Origin: Novosphingobium arvoryzae
GTDB lineage: Bacteria > Pseudomonadota > Alphaproteobacteria > Sphingomonadales > Sphingomonadaceae
Reading direction: 5' to 3'
Length of the DNA: 64,000 nt
Assembly (NCBI RefSeq): GCF_014652615.1
Contig: NZ_BMZD01000003.1
Coordinates: 496,001-560,000, forward strand
Within the stretch, counting starts at the first letter, position 1; each line of letters begins with the position of its first letter. Position numbers and translations under genes: made by a program. The notes beneath the pieces were generated by a model. The model had not been told where the DNA came from and searched no databases. It saw only the letters and a list, made by a program, of their open reading frames with translations. Shown here one piece after another: positions 34,366 to 42,592 of the stretch.

Positions 34366-37300
34366 TCAGTGGCCGTGACCGTCCGTGTTGGCGCGGGCCT
34401 GACCGGCGGCGGAATTGCCGCTGCCTTCCCACCAATAGGCCGGCCGCACGCGGGCGCCGGTGGCTCTGTCGTTCAGCGTCGCCGCATCGTACAGCCGCCC
34501 GCCCAGCATCACCGCGTTGACCTTCTCGGTGTTGCGGATGTTTTCCAGCGGGTTGGCGTCCAGTACGACCAGGTCGGCCAGCTTGCCGACTTCCAGCGAG
34601 CCGATGTCGCGGTCCATGCCCAGCGTCTTGGCCGGGGAAACCGTCGCGGCTTGCAGCGCCTGCAGCGGGCTCCACCCGCCCTTGACGAAGCTCCACATTT
34701 CCCAGTGCGCGCCGATCCCGTCCTGCTGGCCGTGGGCGCCAATGTTCACCTGGATGCCCCGGTCGGCCAGCTTGCGAGCTTCGCGCGCGGCCCAGGTGTC
34801 GGCATAGTCCTCTTCCGGCGCCAGTTCGCGCCGCGCATTGGCGGCCGCGAGCGTGCCGGGCGGGATATGCGCCTTGAGCAGCGGCTGCTCCCACACGTTG
34901 GTACGCGAACGCCAGTAGGGATCGCCGCCCGGCCCGCCATACGTCACCACCAGCGTCGGGGTGTAGTTGGTGCGGGTCTGCGACCACAGTTGCAGCACAT
35001 CGCTGTAGAACGTGCTGCCCGGAACGTTGTGTTCCACCGTGGCGTTGCCATCCTGGATCAGGGTCATGTCCATGTTGAACAGCGAGCCACCTTCCGGCAC
35101 GACCAGCATGTTTTCGGCCTGCGCGGCGGCCACCACCATCTGGCGCTGTTCGCGGCGTGGCTGGTTGTAGTTCTTCACGCTCTGGGCGCCCTGCGCCTTC
35201 AGGCGGCGGACATGGGCCAGCGCGTCCTCGTACTTGCCGATATCCGCAAACACCCCGGCAGCCTTCGCGCCATAGATGATCTCCCCGGTCGAGAAGATGC
35301 GCGGGGCCAGGATCAGTCCGGCACGCTGCATTTCGGCGGCGGCGAAAATCTCGCTCGCCCGGCTGGAGGGATCGTGGATCGTCGTTGTGCCTAGCGCGAG
35401 GTTGGCCTGCGCCGACCAGTTCTGCTGCGGGACCAGCCCGTCCACGCCCTGCGGCCCGTGGGCATGGGCATCGATGAAGCCCGGCACCACAGTCTTGCCG
35501 GCCAGATCAACGCTGGTGGCTCCGGCCGGGATCGCAACGCTGCCGCGCGGTCCCACGGCAGCGATCCGGTCACCCTTGATCAGGATCGTCGCATCCTCGA
35601 TCACGCCGCCGTCCGCGCCAGCCATCGTCACCACCCGCGCGCCGGTCAGCGCCACGGTGCCGGTCGGCTTGGCCGCCGGAACCGTACGGCTGAGCGAAAG
35701 GCCCGATTGCGGCGGCTTGTAGCCTTCCACCAGCGCCTTGGCCGTTTCAGCCCCGAATAGCACCGGGCCGATGCTCCAGTGCACCTTTTCGCCGCCGGCG
35801 GAGAAATGGATGAAGTCCCCGCCGCCCTGACTGAGGCGAACGTTGGGCAGCGCGGTTTCCTTCGCGCCCGCGCCCACGTCCTGCGCGCCGAGCATCAACG
35901 GCATCAGCCACGCTTCGTAGTTCTGCCGGAACGCCAGCGCGCGGCCATCGGGCGAGACCACGAATTCGCTGGTCATGTCACCGGATGCGTGGACCCGGCG
36001 CTGCTGTCCGCCCATGTCAGTGCTGACCAGTTGCAGCTTGCTGTCGGACTGGGCGACGGTGAACAGCCGGTCGCTGCTCGCGCCGAACTGCGGATTGCTG
36101 CCGCCCCGCACCACCAGTTTCGGCGCGCCGCCACTGGCCGGAACGGCATAGACGCCGCCATCGCGGCTCCACTGGTCGGACGTCAGGTAGCCACCCGAGC
36201 CCGCCTCGAACACCACGGTCTTGCCATCGGGCGAGAAGCGCGGGGTGGAATAATGCCCCGGTTCGCTCGTCACCACGCGCGGCGCGCCGCCGCCGGCAGC
36301 CACCACCTGCACCCGGCCCAGCGTCTTGTCGTTCCAGGCGACGAAGACCAACTGCTTGCCGTCGCGCGACCAGCTCGGCCAGGCTTCAAAGCTGTCCTCG
36401 TTCCCGCGCGTCAGGCGCCGTGCCTCACCCCCGGCAGCAGGCTTCAGCCACAGCTTGCCCAGCGATTCGAACACCACCTGCTTGCCATCGGGCGACACCT
36501 GCGCCCAGCGGACCATTTTCGTCTGCACCGTGTCGGGCGAAACCTCCACCACCGGGTGGACCGATTCCGCGACCACGCGGTCATCCTTCACGCGGAAGGG
36601 GATGTTGCGCACCGTGCCGTCCAGCCCGATCCGGGCCAGCTTGCCGCCGGTCCACAGCACCACTTCGCGGCTGTCCGCCGTCCAGTCCATGTTGGGATAG
36701 ACGCCAGTGACGGCCCAGGTTTCCTGCATGTCCTGATCGGGCAGGTCATAGAGCTTGCGCTCGTTCCCGCTGGCGAGATCGCGGACATAGAGCTTCGACT
36801 TCGCGCGCTCGCGCCGCACGAAGGCCAGCTGCTTGCCATCCGGCGAAGGGGTCGGTCGCACCGCCCCGCCATTGCCGCCGGCCACCCGCAGCGTCTCCCC
36901 GGTTTCCAGGTCGTAGCGCTCGATCGCGAACAGCGCGCCGTTCGAATCCTGCGCGTATTCAAAGATCGGGCCCGGCGTGACGTTGCGGGTGAAATAGACC
37001 CCCTTGCCATCGGCGGAGAACGTCGGCTCGCCCAGTTCCTTCTGGTGGCGGTCGTTCACCCGCTTGACCAGCGGCACCCCGCCGCCGCCCTCGACGTGGA
37101 ACAGCCACACCTCGCCCGTGCCCAGCGAACGCCCGGTGGTAAAATGCTTCTTCGCCACGATGTAACGCCCGTCCGGGCTCCAGCTGGGCTGGTTCATCAG
37201 GCGAAAGTCTTCCTTGGTCAGCTGCTTGCGGTTGCCGCCATCGGCATCCATCAGCCAGATATTGTCGCCGCCGCCCCGGTCGGACACGAAGGCGATGCGC

Positions 37301-37620
37301 TTGCCATCGGGCGACCAGCGCGGCTGCTGTTCATAGGCCAGCCCTTCCGCAATGCGGGTCGGCGCGCCGCCGCCGATCGGCATCGTGTAGATATCGCCGA
37401 GCATGTCGAACGCGATTCGCGTGCCATCGGGCGAGACATCGACGTTCATCCACGTCCCCTCGTCCGTTTCGAGCGGGACCTTGCGGGTCTTGAGCCCCGC
37501 AGGCGCTTCGACATCCCATTTCGGCGGGGTCGCGGGCGCGGCGGTGGAAGCGGCGTCCTGCGCCGATGCGAGCGAGCTGCCCGCAAGCAGCGCGGCGGCG
37601 AGCGAAAGTCTGGCAATCAT
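34366..37620 (-). CDS. TolB-like beta-propeller / amidohydrolase fusion, exported
   Basis: A large protein of about 1084 residues. A signal peptide (MIARLSLAAALLAGSSLASAQ) is followed by repeated SPDGKxIAF-type blades of a TolB/WD40-like propeller (residues about 60-640). A C-terminal amidohydrolase domain carries VVPGFIDAHAHGPQG. Such fusions are found in secreted or periplasmic hydrolases of Sphingomonadales and Bacteroidetes. The start at 37620 is chosen for the signal peptide; ATG at 37641 would add seven residues. It probably hydrolyses a peptide-like or cyclic amide in the periplasm; the substrate is unknown. Confidence 0.88.
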   Translation of the reverse strand: MIARLSLAAALLAGSSLASAQDAASTAAPATPPKWDVEAPAGLKTRKVPLETDEGTWMNVDVSPDGTRIAFDMLGDIYTMPIGGGAPTRIAEGLAYEQQPRWSPDGKRIAFVSDRGGGDNIWLMDADGGNRKQLTKEDFRLMNQPSWSPDGRYIVAKKHFTTGRSLGTGEVWLFHVEGGGGVPLVKRVNDRHQKELGEPTFSADGKGVYFTRNVTPGPIFEYAQDSNGALFAIERYDLETGETLRVAGGNGGAVRPTPSPDGKQLAFVRRERAKSKLYVRDLASGNERKLYDLPDQDMQETWAVTGVYPNMDWTADSREVVLWTGGKLARIGLDGTVRNIPFRVKDDRVVAESVHPVVEVSPDTVQTKMVRWAQVSPDGKQVVFESLGKLWLKPAAGGEARRLTRGNEDSFEAWPSWSRDGKQLVFVAWNDKTLGRVQVVAAGGGAPRVVTSEPGHYSTPRFSPDGKTVVFEAGSGGYLTSDQWSRDGGVYAVPASGGAPKLVVRGGSNPQFGASSDRLFTVAQSDSKLQLVSTDMGGQQRRVHASGDMTSEFVVSPDGRALAFRQNYEAWLMPLMLGAQDVGAGAKETALPNVRLSQGGGDFIHFSAGGEKVHWSIGPVLFGAETAKALVEGYKPPQSGLSLSRTVPAAKPTGTVALTGARVVTMAGADGGVIEDATILIKGDRIAAVGPRGSVAIPAGATSVDLAGKTVVPGFIDAHAHGPQGVDGLVPQQNWSAQANLALGTTTIHDPSSRASEIFAAAEMQRAGLILAPRIFSTGEIIYGAKAAGVFADIGKYEDALAHVRRLKAQGAQSVKNYNQPRREQRQMVVAAAQAENMLVVPEGGSLFNMDMTLIQDGNATVEHNVPGSTFYSDVLQLWSQTRTNYTPTLVVTYGGPGGDPYWRSRTNVWEQPLLKAHIPPGTLAAANARRELAPEEDYADTWAAREARKLADRGIQVNIGAHGQQDGIGAHWEMWSFVKGGWSPLQALQAATVSPAKTLGMDRDIGSLEVGKLADLVVLDANPLENIRNTEKVNAVMLGGRLYDAATLNDRATGARVRPAYWWEGSGNSAAGQARANTDGHGH

Positions 37621-37753
37621 GTGGGCTGTGTTCCCTGGCATTTTCACACCGGCAAGCCGGCAATGCCCGGAAACTGGCCCGCCGTGCCGCGCCGCGCAAG
37701 AGGGACTTCGACCGTAGTTGTGCATGCCCGCGCCGCAGGAGCGGCGCTGCCGA

Positions 37754-38134
37754 TCAGTGCGTCATGCTGCGCCGCATCCGGTAACGCCCGTCGGCGAAAT
37801 CCTCGAACAGTTCCGCCACCGAGGGGTGATCGATCGGGCCGCTATCGCCGTCTTCCGCCAGGTTCTGCTGGCTGACATAAGCGATGTAGCTGCTCTCCCC
37901 GTTCTCCGCGAACAGGTGATAAAACGGCTGCTCGCGATTGGGGCGCACTTCCTTGGGGATCGATTCGTACCATTCCTCGCTGTTGGCGAAGACCGGATCG
38001 ATATCGAACACGACCCCGCGAAAATCGAAGAATCGGTGCCGCACGACATCGCCGATCCCGAAGCGCGCCTTGGTACGGCGGGGTACTTCGATCCGGCGGC
38101 CAGCCTGGGGTGAAAAGAACGACGCCTTGTCCAT
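37754..38134 (-). CDS. hspQ: Heat shock protein HspQ (hemimethylated-DNA-binding YccV-like)
   Basis: The 126-residue product has the HspQ/YccV fold signature: KARFGIGDVVRHRFFDFRGVVFDIDP, then PFYHLFAENGESSYIAYVSQQNL. HspQ binds hemimethylated DNA and acts as an adaptor of Lon protease in enterobacteria. The ATG at 38134 gives a product of the normal length; upstream open frame runs into the tRNA region and is ignored. It is a chromosomal housekeeping gene marking the left side of the mobile region. Confidence 0.88.
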   Translation of the reverse strand: MDKASFFSPQAGRRIEVPRRTKARFGIGDVVRHRFFDFRGVVFDIDPVFANSEEWYESIPKEVRPNREQPFYHLFAENGESSYIAYVSQQNLAEDGDSGPIDHPSVAELFEDFADGRYRMRRSMTH

Positions 38135-38212
38135 GACCCCTGTATAGGGATTGTGCGACTGCGAAACAACGCCGCGCCGGCCGCCCTCCCCCGAATTTGC
38201 CAGAAAGAGGGC

Positions 38213-38240
38213 TTGGCAAGCCCGCCAACATCCGCTAACC
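38213..38240 (+). promoter_or_regulatory. Probable promoter of tRNA-Ser
   Basis: TTGGCA (38213-38218) and CTAACC (38235-38240) are spaced by 16 bases, about 50 bases before the mature tRNA 5' end. The pattern is typical of strong alphaproteobacterial stable-RNA promoters. Confidence 0.4.
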
Positions 38241-38290
38241 GCGCGCTTCTTCGACCGAACGGGCCCGTCCCGCTCACATGGCGATCTCGC

Positions 38291-38380
<90 letters not shown>

Positions 38381-38694
38381 CTATATAATTGAAAATTAAA
38401 GAACAGTCCCAATTGGGGCTTCGAAATGGCGCAGTTCTGCGCCGTTTTCGCGTGGACTCCTAAACTGTTCAGACTAGCGAGACCCCCAAGATCTGTCTCA
38501 GATCGGCTTCCATCTCTTTTCACCTAAACCACGCCCCAAAAGGTTTAGGCCAAGAAAATGTCAGATTTCTGGGGTTTTTGCTTTCTACCCTGCCTTTTCT
38601 GTTCGGGCGCAATTTTGGCGCGCGAGAGACTCAAAACCGGCAGTATAGTAGGCGCCGCAGGGTATTCGAACCCGCCCGAATTGGAGATCCTGCT
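38381..38694. other. Gene-free spacer after tRNA-Ser
   Basis: Over 300 bases, AT-richer than the catabolic region, with no convincing gene. It holds a terminator-like hairpin (38428-38448) and an inverted repeat CCTAAACC/GGTTTAGG (38523-38530 with 38542-38549). A short 77-codon frame (38558-38791) overlaps the MerB-like gene antisense and is not supported. It may be the scar of an integrated element. Confidence 0.5.
38428..38448 (+). terminator. Terminator of tRNA-Ser
   Basis: GGCGCA and TGCGCC form a 6-bp stem around GTTC, followed by GTTTT, about 50 bases after the tRNA 3' end. Confidence 0.55.
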
Positions 38695-39375
38695 TCAACT
38701 AAGTCGCCAGAAATCGCCCTCAAATCCATGCTTCTCGAAGAGTGCTTTTGTTTCTGCTACAGAGCGTTTCCGCCATTGCTTCTCTAAGTAGCTTCCATAC
38801 CAGTCGGCCGCAAACCGCCACATTTGCTGGATGGGTACGACTGCACCACGAGGCAGGCCATGGCGCGCGCACCAGTCCTCAACGTCAACCTCGGAGTGAA
38901 ACGGCTGAAAGCTGGCGCAAGCGTGAATGACATTATCCCACCACTCTCGAACCGGTGTTGACAGGTGGAAGAGGAGTTCGGTTTCCTGTACCTCGCCTCC
39001 ACAAACGTGAACGACTATCGGTTCTCGCTCCCCGCCAATCCGAGTGTGGATGCTCACATCCTCATTGAGCGCCGCTGCGATACCCATACCGCAGTAGAGG
39101 CAGTTGGCCCACCAACCACGACCGGAAGTCTCAACCCAACAAGAACCCGGAGAAAGGGCGAACGGGTGAACTACCCAAGGGGCACAGCGGTGCGGATGAA
39201 GCTGAAGTGCGTGGGCGTCGTGCAATTGTCTTAGAGATTGCTCGACTGCAATGACGTCAGCATCAAGTCGCTGAGCAAGCTGCTCATTGCTGGGTGCGCG
39301 GCCTAATTCCGCTATTGCGCGAGTAAGTTCGCCCCTAACATTGAGATCGAATGGCAGGAGATCGTTGGTGTCCAT
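38695..39375 (-). CDS. Alkylmercury-lyase (MerB)-like protein with CxxC variant
   Basis: The 226-residue protein has the MerB layout. An N-terminal winged-helix part (ELTRAIAELGRAPSNEQLAQRL) leads into HPFALSPGSCWVE, then WWANCLYCGMG with C92 and C95, and a later Cys153 before a DWC... segment and the DFWRL end. Known MerB uses C96, D99 and C159; here the position of D99 is a cysteine by my alignment. No other mer genes are nearby, so organomercurial cleavage is uncertain. ATG at 39375 follows AGAAGG. It lies in the mobile region between the tRNA and a recombinase remnant. Confidence 0.72.
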   Translation of the reverse strand: MDTNDLLPFDLNVRGELTRAIAELGRAPSNEQLAQRLDADVIAVEQSLRQLHDAHALQLHPHRCAPWVVHPFALSPGSCWVETSGRGWWANCLYCGMGIAAALNEDVSIHTRIGGEREPIVVHVCGGEVQETELLFHLSTPVREWWDNVIHACASFQPFHSEVDVEDWCARHGLPRGAVVPIQQMWRFAADWYGSYLEKQWRKRSVAETKALFEKHGFEGDFWRLS

Positions 39376-39487
39376 GCCTTCTAGCATCGCACGATCCGTT
39401 TTTGTCGGCAATGCTGAGGAGTTTCGAGTGCTTAAGCGCACTAAATCCTATGGCAGAAGCCTTCAGTGGCTGCCAGGCGTCCGAAAA

Positions 39488-39636
39488 ATCGCGACCTCCT
39501 GCTCAGCCCAAGGAAGATCGATCGCATACCATAGGTCCTTAAGCCGCACGGCTGGCGCGTTCCGCTCGATCAGCAGTTTGTGCAGCACATTGGGCGCGAG
39601 GTAAGTCAGCCTCACAACCCGTCCGACGTAGGCAGC
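39488..39636 (-). repeat. Direct repeat copy A (3' remnant of HTH gene)
   Basis: These 149 bases match 43493-43641 without gaps and with about 14 mismatches counted by eye. They encode the last part of the HTH protein next to the serine recombinase (YVGRVVRLTYLAPNVLHKLL). The match stops exactly where the truncated flavin monooxygenase begins, so this is a leftover of a related recombinase module. Confidence 0.85.
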
Positions 39637-40181
39637 CGTACCACCACCCGCTTGTCCGAAAGATCGATATCTTCGGGCCAGGCCTGCGGATGGATCAGCC
39701 GTCCGGCGAAGTCGGCAAGTCCCGGCCAGTCGGGCGTGTAGCCCTGATCGTGGCGATAATAGCCCGCGCAGGACCACAGAAAATGCGCGGTACATTCCTC
39801 GATCTCCTCCGACCCTGCGACAGCGACGCGCACCGCCCAGTGCCGCTCGGCGCTGCGCCAGTCGGCCGAGATGACGCGGCGGCCATAGCGGATGTGAGGG
39901 TCAAGCCCGTATTCCTCGATCACCTCGCCGAGGTAACGCATGATCTCGGCGCCGCTGGCGATCGGCGGCCCCTCCCACGGCTTGAACCGGTAGCCGAAGG
40001 TGAACAGGTCGCTGTCCGAACGGATGCCCGGATAGCGATGGATCAGCCATGTGCCGCCGAAGCTCTCGTGCGCTTCCAGAACGGCGAAGCTCTTGCCCGG
40101 CAGCTGGGTCTTGAGATGGCAAGCCGAACCGATGCCTGAAATGCCTGCGCCGATGATCAAGACGTCGAAATGCTGGGCCAT
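39612..40181 (-). pseudogene. Flavin-containing/Baeyer-Villiger monooxygenase, 3'-truncated
   Basis: The start is normal, with GGGAGA before ATG at 40181. It begins MAQHFDVLIIGAGISGIG for FAD binding and continues with GGTWLIHRYPGIRSDSD, a hallmark of Baeyer-Villiger-type flavin monooxygenases. The protein should be about 500 residues but the homologous part stops after DKRVVV, roughly residue 180, at the junction with direct repeat A (39636/39637). The NADPH-binding half is lost, so it cannot be a working enzyme. It shares a TetR-type operator with the SCP2 gene transcribed the other way. Confidence 0.85.
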
Positions 40182-40234
40182 TTTGTGGGCTCTCCCGTGT
40201 GGATTCCGCCATCGGATAGACGCTCCGGGATAAA

Positions 40235-40250
40235 ATAACAACTGTTGTGA
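40235..40250. promoter_or_regulatory. TetR-type operator in the monooxygenase/SCP2 spacer
   Basis: ATAACAACTGTTGTGA, with palindromic core ACAAC-T-GTTGT, lies in the divergent spacer. Its near twins occur at 41331-41346 and, reversed, at 41300-41315, beside the TetR gene itself. It is therefore very likely the TetR binding site. Confidence 0.8.
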
Positions 40251-40318
40251 CTGAAGCGGAGTCGTTAACACCCGGTGCCCGCGATTCGCCGCGGGAGACC
40301 AGATAGGGAGTGGAAGAG

Positions 40319-40636
40319 ATGACGAGTGATGCGCTTGCCCAGGTGACCGCCGGGCTCAAGGATGCGGTGGGCGAGGATTGCGGCCTCGGCGCGGTGGTGA
40401 AGTTCGACTTCGGGTCCGAGGGCGTCGTGGTGATCGATGCGACCGCGGTGCCCAACATCGTCGATAACGAGGACCGCCCTGCTCAGTGCACGCTCAAGCA
40501 GAGCATCGCCGATTTCGCCGCCATGAGCGAAGGCACCCTCGGCGCCGCGCAGGCGATGATGACGGGGCGGCTGAAGATCGAAGGCGACATGGGGCTCGCC
40601 ATGCGGATCGACGGCGCGTTGTCCCGCGGTCGCTGA
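40319..40636 (+). CDS. SCP2 sterol-binding-domain protein
   Basis: A 105-residue single-domain SCP2 protein. Evidence is VVKFDFGSEGVVVID near the start of the sheet and TLGAAQAMMTGRLKIEGDMGLAMRI at the end, the classic SCP2 tail. SCP2 domains bind sterols and other hydrophobic ligands. ATG at 40319 has GGGAG eight bases upstream. It is divergent from the broken monooxygenase, with one TetR operator between, and followed by the TetR gene on the other strand. It would carry the hydrophobic substrate of this small regulon. Confidence 0.85.
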   Translation: MTSDALAQVTAGLKDAVGEDCGLGAVVKFDFGSEGVVVIDATAVPNIVDNEDRPAQCTLKQSIADFAAMSEGTLGAAQAMMTGRLKIEGDMGLAMRIDGALSRGR

Positions 40637-40669
40637 CGGCCCGACGTCTGTGCGCCTCGTCCTCGTGCG

Positions 40670-41272
40670 TCAGCGCGGGGCGAGGCGCGCCAGCGCGGCC
40701 TCGACGATCGCCATCTGGTAGTCGTGCGAATAGAGCTCCGGCGAGATCAGCGCCTGAATGCCGACCCCGTCGACGATGCACAGGATCACGTCGGCCTCGA
40801 GCGCCGGATCGAGTTCCGCCGCCACCTCGCCGCGCGCCTGCATCGCGGTCAGCAGCGCCGTCCACATGCTGCGCATCTGGGCGTAGAGCGAGCGGTGCTG
40901 TTCGGCCTGCTTGCTGTCCGACAGCGCCGCCACGGTGAAGGCGAGCCACACCCGCCACCACAATTCGTTATCCGCCGCACCCGGAAGATAGCGGCCGAGC
41001 AGATTGCGCACGTCTTCCAACGATGCCTCGACGCTGCTCGGGTCGATCCGGTCGAGTTCCAGCTTGGCGATGATCGCCTTGAGCACGAAGCCCAGAAGGT
41101 CGTTCTTGTCGCGGAAATAGTGGGTGAGCACCCCGGTGGTGCTGCCGAGCTCCTGCGCGATGGCGCGCATCGAAGCGCGGTCGAGCCCTTCGCGGGCGAT
41201 CACGGCACAGGTGGCCTGGACAACCTCGTCACGGCGGCTGTCGGCAGGGGTGGCGTTGGGTTGGGCGCTCAT
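40670..41272 (-). CDS. TetR-family repressor
   Basis: The 200-residue protein has the TetR N-terminal helix-turn-helix (MRAIAQELGSTTGVLTHYFRDKNDLL) and a helical ligand-binding C-terminus of the BetI/TetR_C_6 type. ATG at 41272 is preferred over the codon at 41287. It is divergent from the saccharopine-dehydrogenase-like gene. Two copies of an ATAACA-N4-TGTTGTGA-like operator lie between them, so it should repress both itself and its neighbour. Confidence 0.88.
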   Translation of the reverse strand: MSAQPNATPADSRRDEVVQATCAVIAREGLDRASMRAIAQELGSTTGVLTHYFRDKNDLLGFVLKAIIAKLELDRIDPSSVEASLEDVRNLLGRYLPGAADNELWWRVWLAFTVAALSDSKQAEQHRSLYAQMRSMWTALLTAMQARGEVAAELDPALEADVILCIVDGVGIQALISPELYSHDYQMAIVEAALARLAPR

Positions 41273-41299
41273 GATGTTCCCATACACCGGACTAGCGCC

Positions 41300-41315
41300 T
41301 CACAACAAGTGTTAT
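41300..41315. promoter_or_regulatory. TetR-type operator (reverse copy)
   Basis: On the minus strand this reads ATAACACTTGTTGTGA, 13 of 16 bases as in ATAACAACCGTTGTGA. It lies 28 bases upstream of the TetR start. Confidence 0.65.
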
Positions 41316-41330
41316 GCAGCTCTTGACAAC

Positions 41331-41346
41331 ATAACAACCGTTGTGA
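41331..41346. promoter_or_regulatory. TetR-type operator
   Basis: ATAACAACCGTTGTGA, with perfect arms ACAAC and GTTGT, lies about 55 bases upstream of the plus-strand oxidoreductase gene. It differs from the copy at 40235 in one base. Its start is 31 bases, about three helical turns, from the start of the reverse copy at 41300. Confidence 0.8.
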
Positions 41347-41400
41347 TGCTATCATGATCCTGACGCAATGAAGCGCGGGACAAGGGATGGGGACGATTCG

Positions 41401-42591
41401 ATGAAGGTGCTGGTTCTCGGGGGTGCAGGCGGCATGGGGCAGGTCGCCGTGCGTGAAGCGGTGCGGTTCGATTTCGTCGAAAGCGTGACGGTCGCTGATC
41501 TCCATGCCGAGCACGCCGCCGAGGTGGCGGCGCTCTATCCCGGCAAAGCGGGCGCGATCGGGCTCGACATCAATGATCGCGTGGCGATGGGCGCTGCGAT
41601 CACCGCGCATGACGTGGTCCTCAACGCGGTGGGGCCGTTCTACACCCATGGGTTACCGGTGCTCGAACAGGTGATCGATGCCGGGCGGCACTACGCCGAT
41701 ATCTGCGACGACTGGGAGCCGACGCTCGACATGCTGGCGCTCTCGCGCCGCGCCGAGGAGCGCGGGGTGACGGCGGTGATCGGCATCGGCGCCAGTCCCG
41801 GCGTCACCAACATGATCGCGCTCAAGGCCGCGCGCGCGCTCGACGAGGTCGACGACTTGCTCACCTGCTGGTCGATCGAGGGGAGCGACGAGGATCTCGA
41901 GGCGATGCGCAGCCAGCGTCCCCGCGCGACCGGGGCCAGCGCGGCCGTCGTCCACTGGGTCCAGCAGCTGACCGGCACCATCCGGGTGCTGGCGGATGGC
42001 GGGTTCCAGGATGTGAAACCGCTCACCAGCCGGACGATCCACTATCCGGGCCGGGGCGAGGTGGTCACGTGGTCGGTCGGCCACCCCGAGGCGGTGACCT
42101 TGCCGCGCGCGGTCCCCGGGCTGCTCCACTGCGCCAACGCAATGGTCGGCCCGCCCGAAAGCTTCGAAGGTCTCGCCATGATCGCCCAGCTGGTCGACAG
42201 CGGCGCGCTGACCATCCACCAGGCCGCCGACGCGATCCTGGCCAGCATGCAGGAAAAGGCCGCCGCGCCGGTCCAGCAGGAGGAAAAAGCGCGGGTCGTG
42301 GCGCCGCCGCTGTTCGCCTGGGCGAGCGGTCGCCGCAATGGCCGGCCCGCTATCGCCACGGCCGAAGTCCACTCCATGCCCGCAGGCGGCATGGCCGGCT
42401 CGACCAGCGTGCCCTTCGCGCTGGTGCTGCCGCTGTTCGCCAACGGGCTCGGCACGCGCCACGGGGTCTTCGCGCCCGAGGAAATCATCGATCCCGACGA
42501 CTTCCTCGACCGGCTTGCCCCGCTGTGCGCGGGCAACTTCGCCTCGGGCCGCGAGCTGGTGAGCGTCACCTGCGAGGAACAGGACGGCTGA
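41401..42591 (+). CDS. Saccharopine dehydrogenase-family oxidoreductase
   Basis: A 396-residue protein beginning MKVLVLGGAGGMGQ, the Rossmann NAD(P)-binding motif of saccharopine dehydrogenase-like enzymes, followed by VVLNAVGPFY and IGASPGVTN. The ATG at 41401 is the first codon of the Rossmann strand. Members reduce or oxidise diverse substrates, including trans-acyl compounds and carboxy-amino acids. Control by the neighbouring TetR, shared with the SCP2 and monooxygenase genes, suggests a catabolic role for a hydrophobic compound. An IS6 element begins one base after its stop codon. Confidence 0.83.
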   Translation: MKVLVLGGAGGMGQVAVREAVRFDFVESVTVADLHAEHAAEVAALYPGKAGAIGLDINDRVAMGAAITAHDVVLNAVGPFYTHGLPVLEQVIDAGRHYADICDDWEPTLDMLALSRRAEERGVTAVIGIGASPGVTNMIALKAARALDEVDDLLTCWSIEGSDEDLEAMRSQRPRATGASAAVVHWVQQLTGTIRVLADGGFQDVKPLTSRTIHYPGRGEVVTWSVGHPEAVTLPRAVPGLLHCANAMVGPPESFEGLAMIAQLVDSGALTIHQAADAILASMQEKAAAPVQQEEKARVVAPPLFAWASGRRNGRPAIATAEVHSMPAGGMAGSTSVPFALVLPLFANGLGTRHGVFAPEEIIDPDDFLDRLAPLCAGNFASGRELVSVTCEEQDG

Positions 42592-42592
42592 G

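Noticed and set aside
35779..37875. 698-codon plus-strand open frame
   Set aside because: Antisense to the propeller/amidohydrolase gene, with histidine- and arginine-rich low-complexity product.
38558..38791. 77-codon frame after tRNA-Ser
   Set aside because: No ribosome binding site, no similarity, and it runs antisense into the MerB-like gene.
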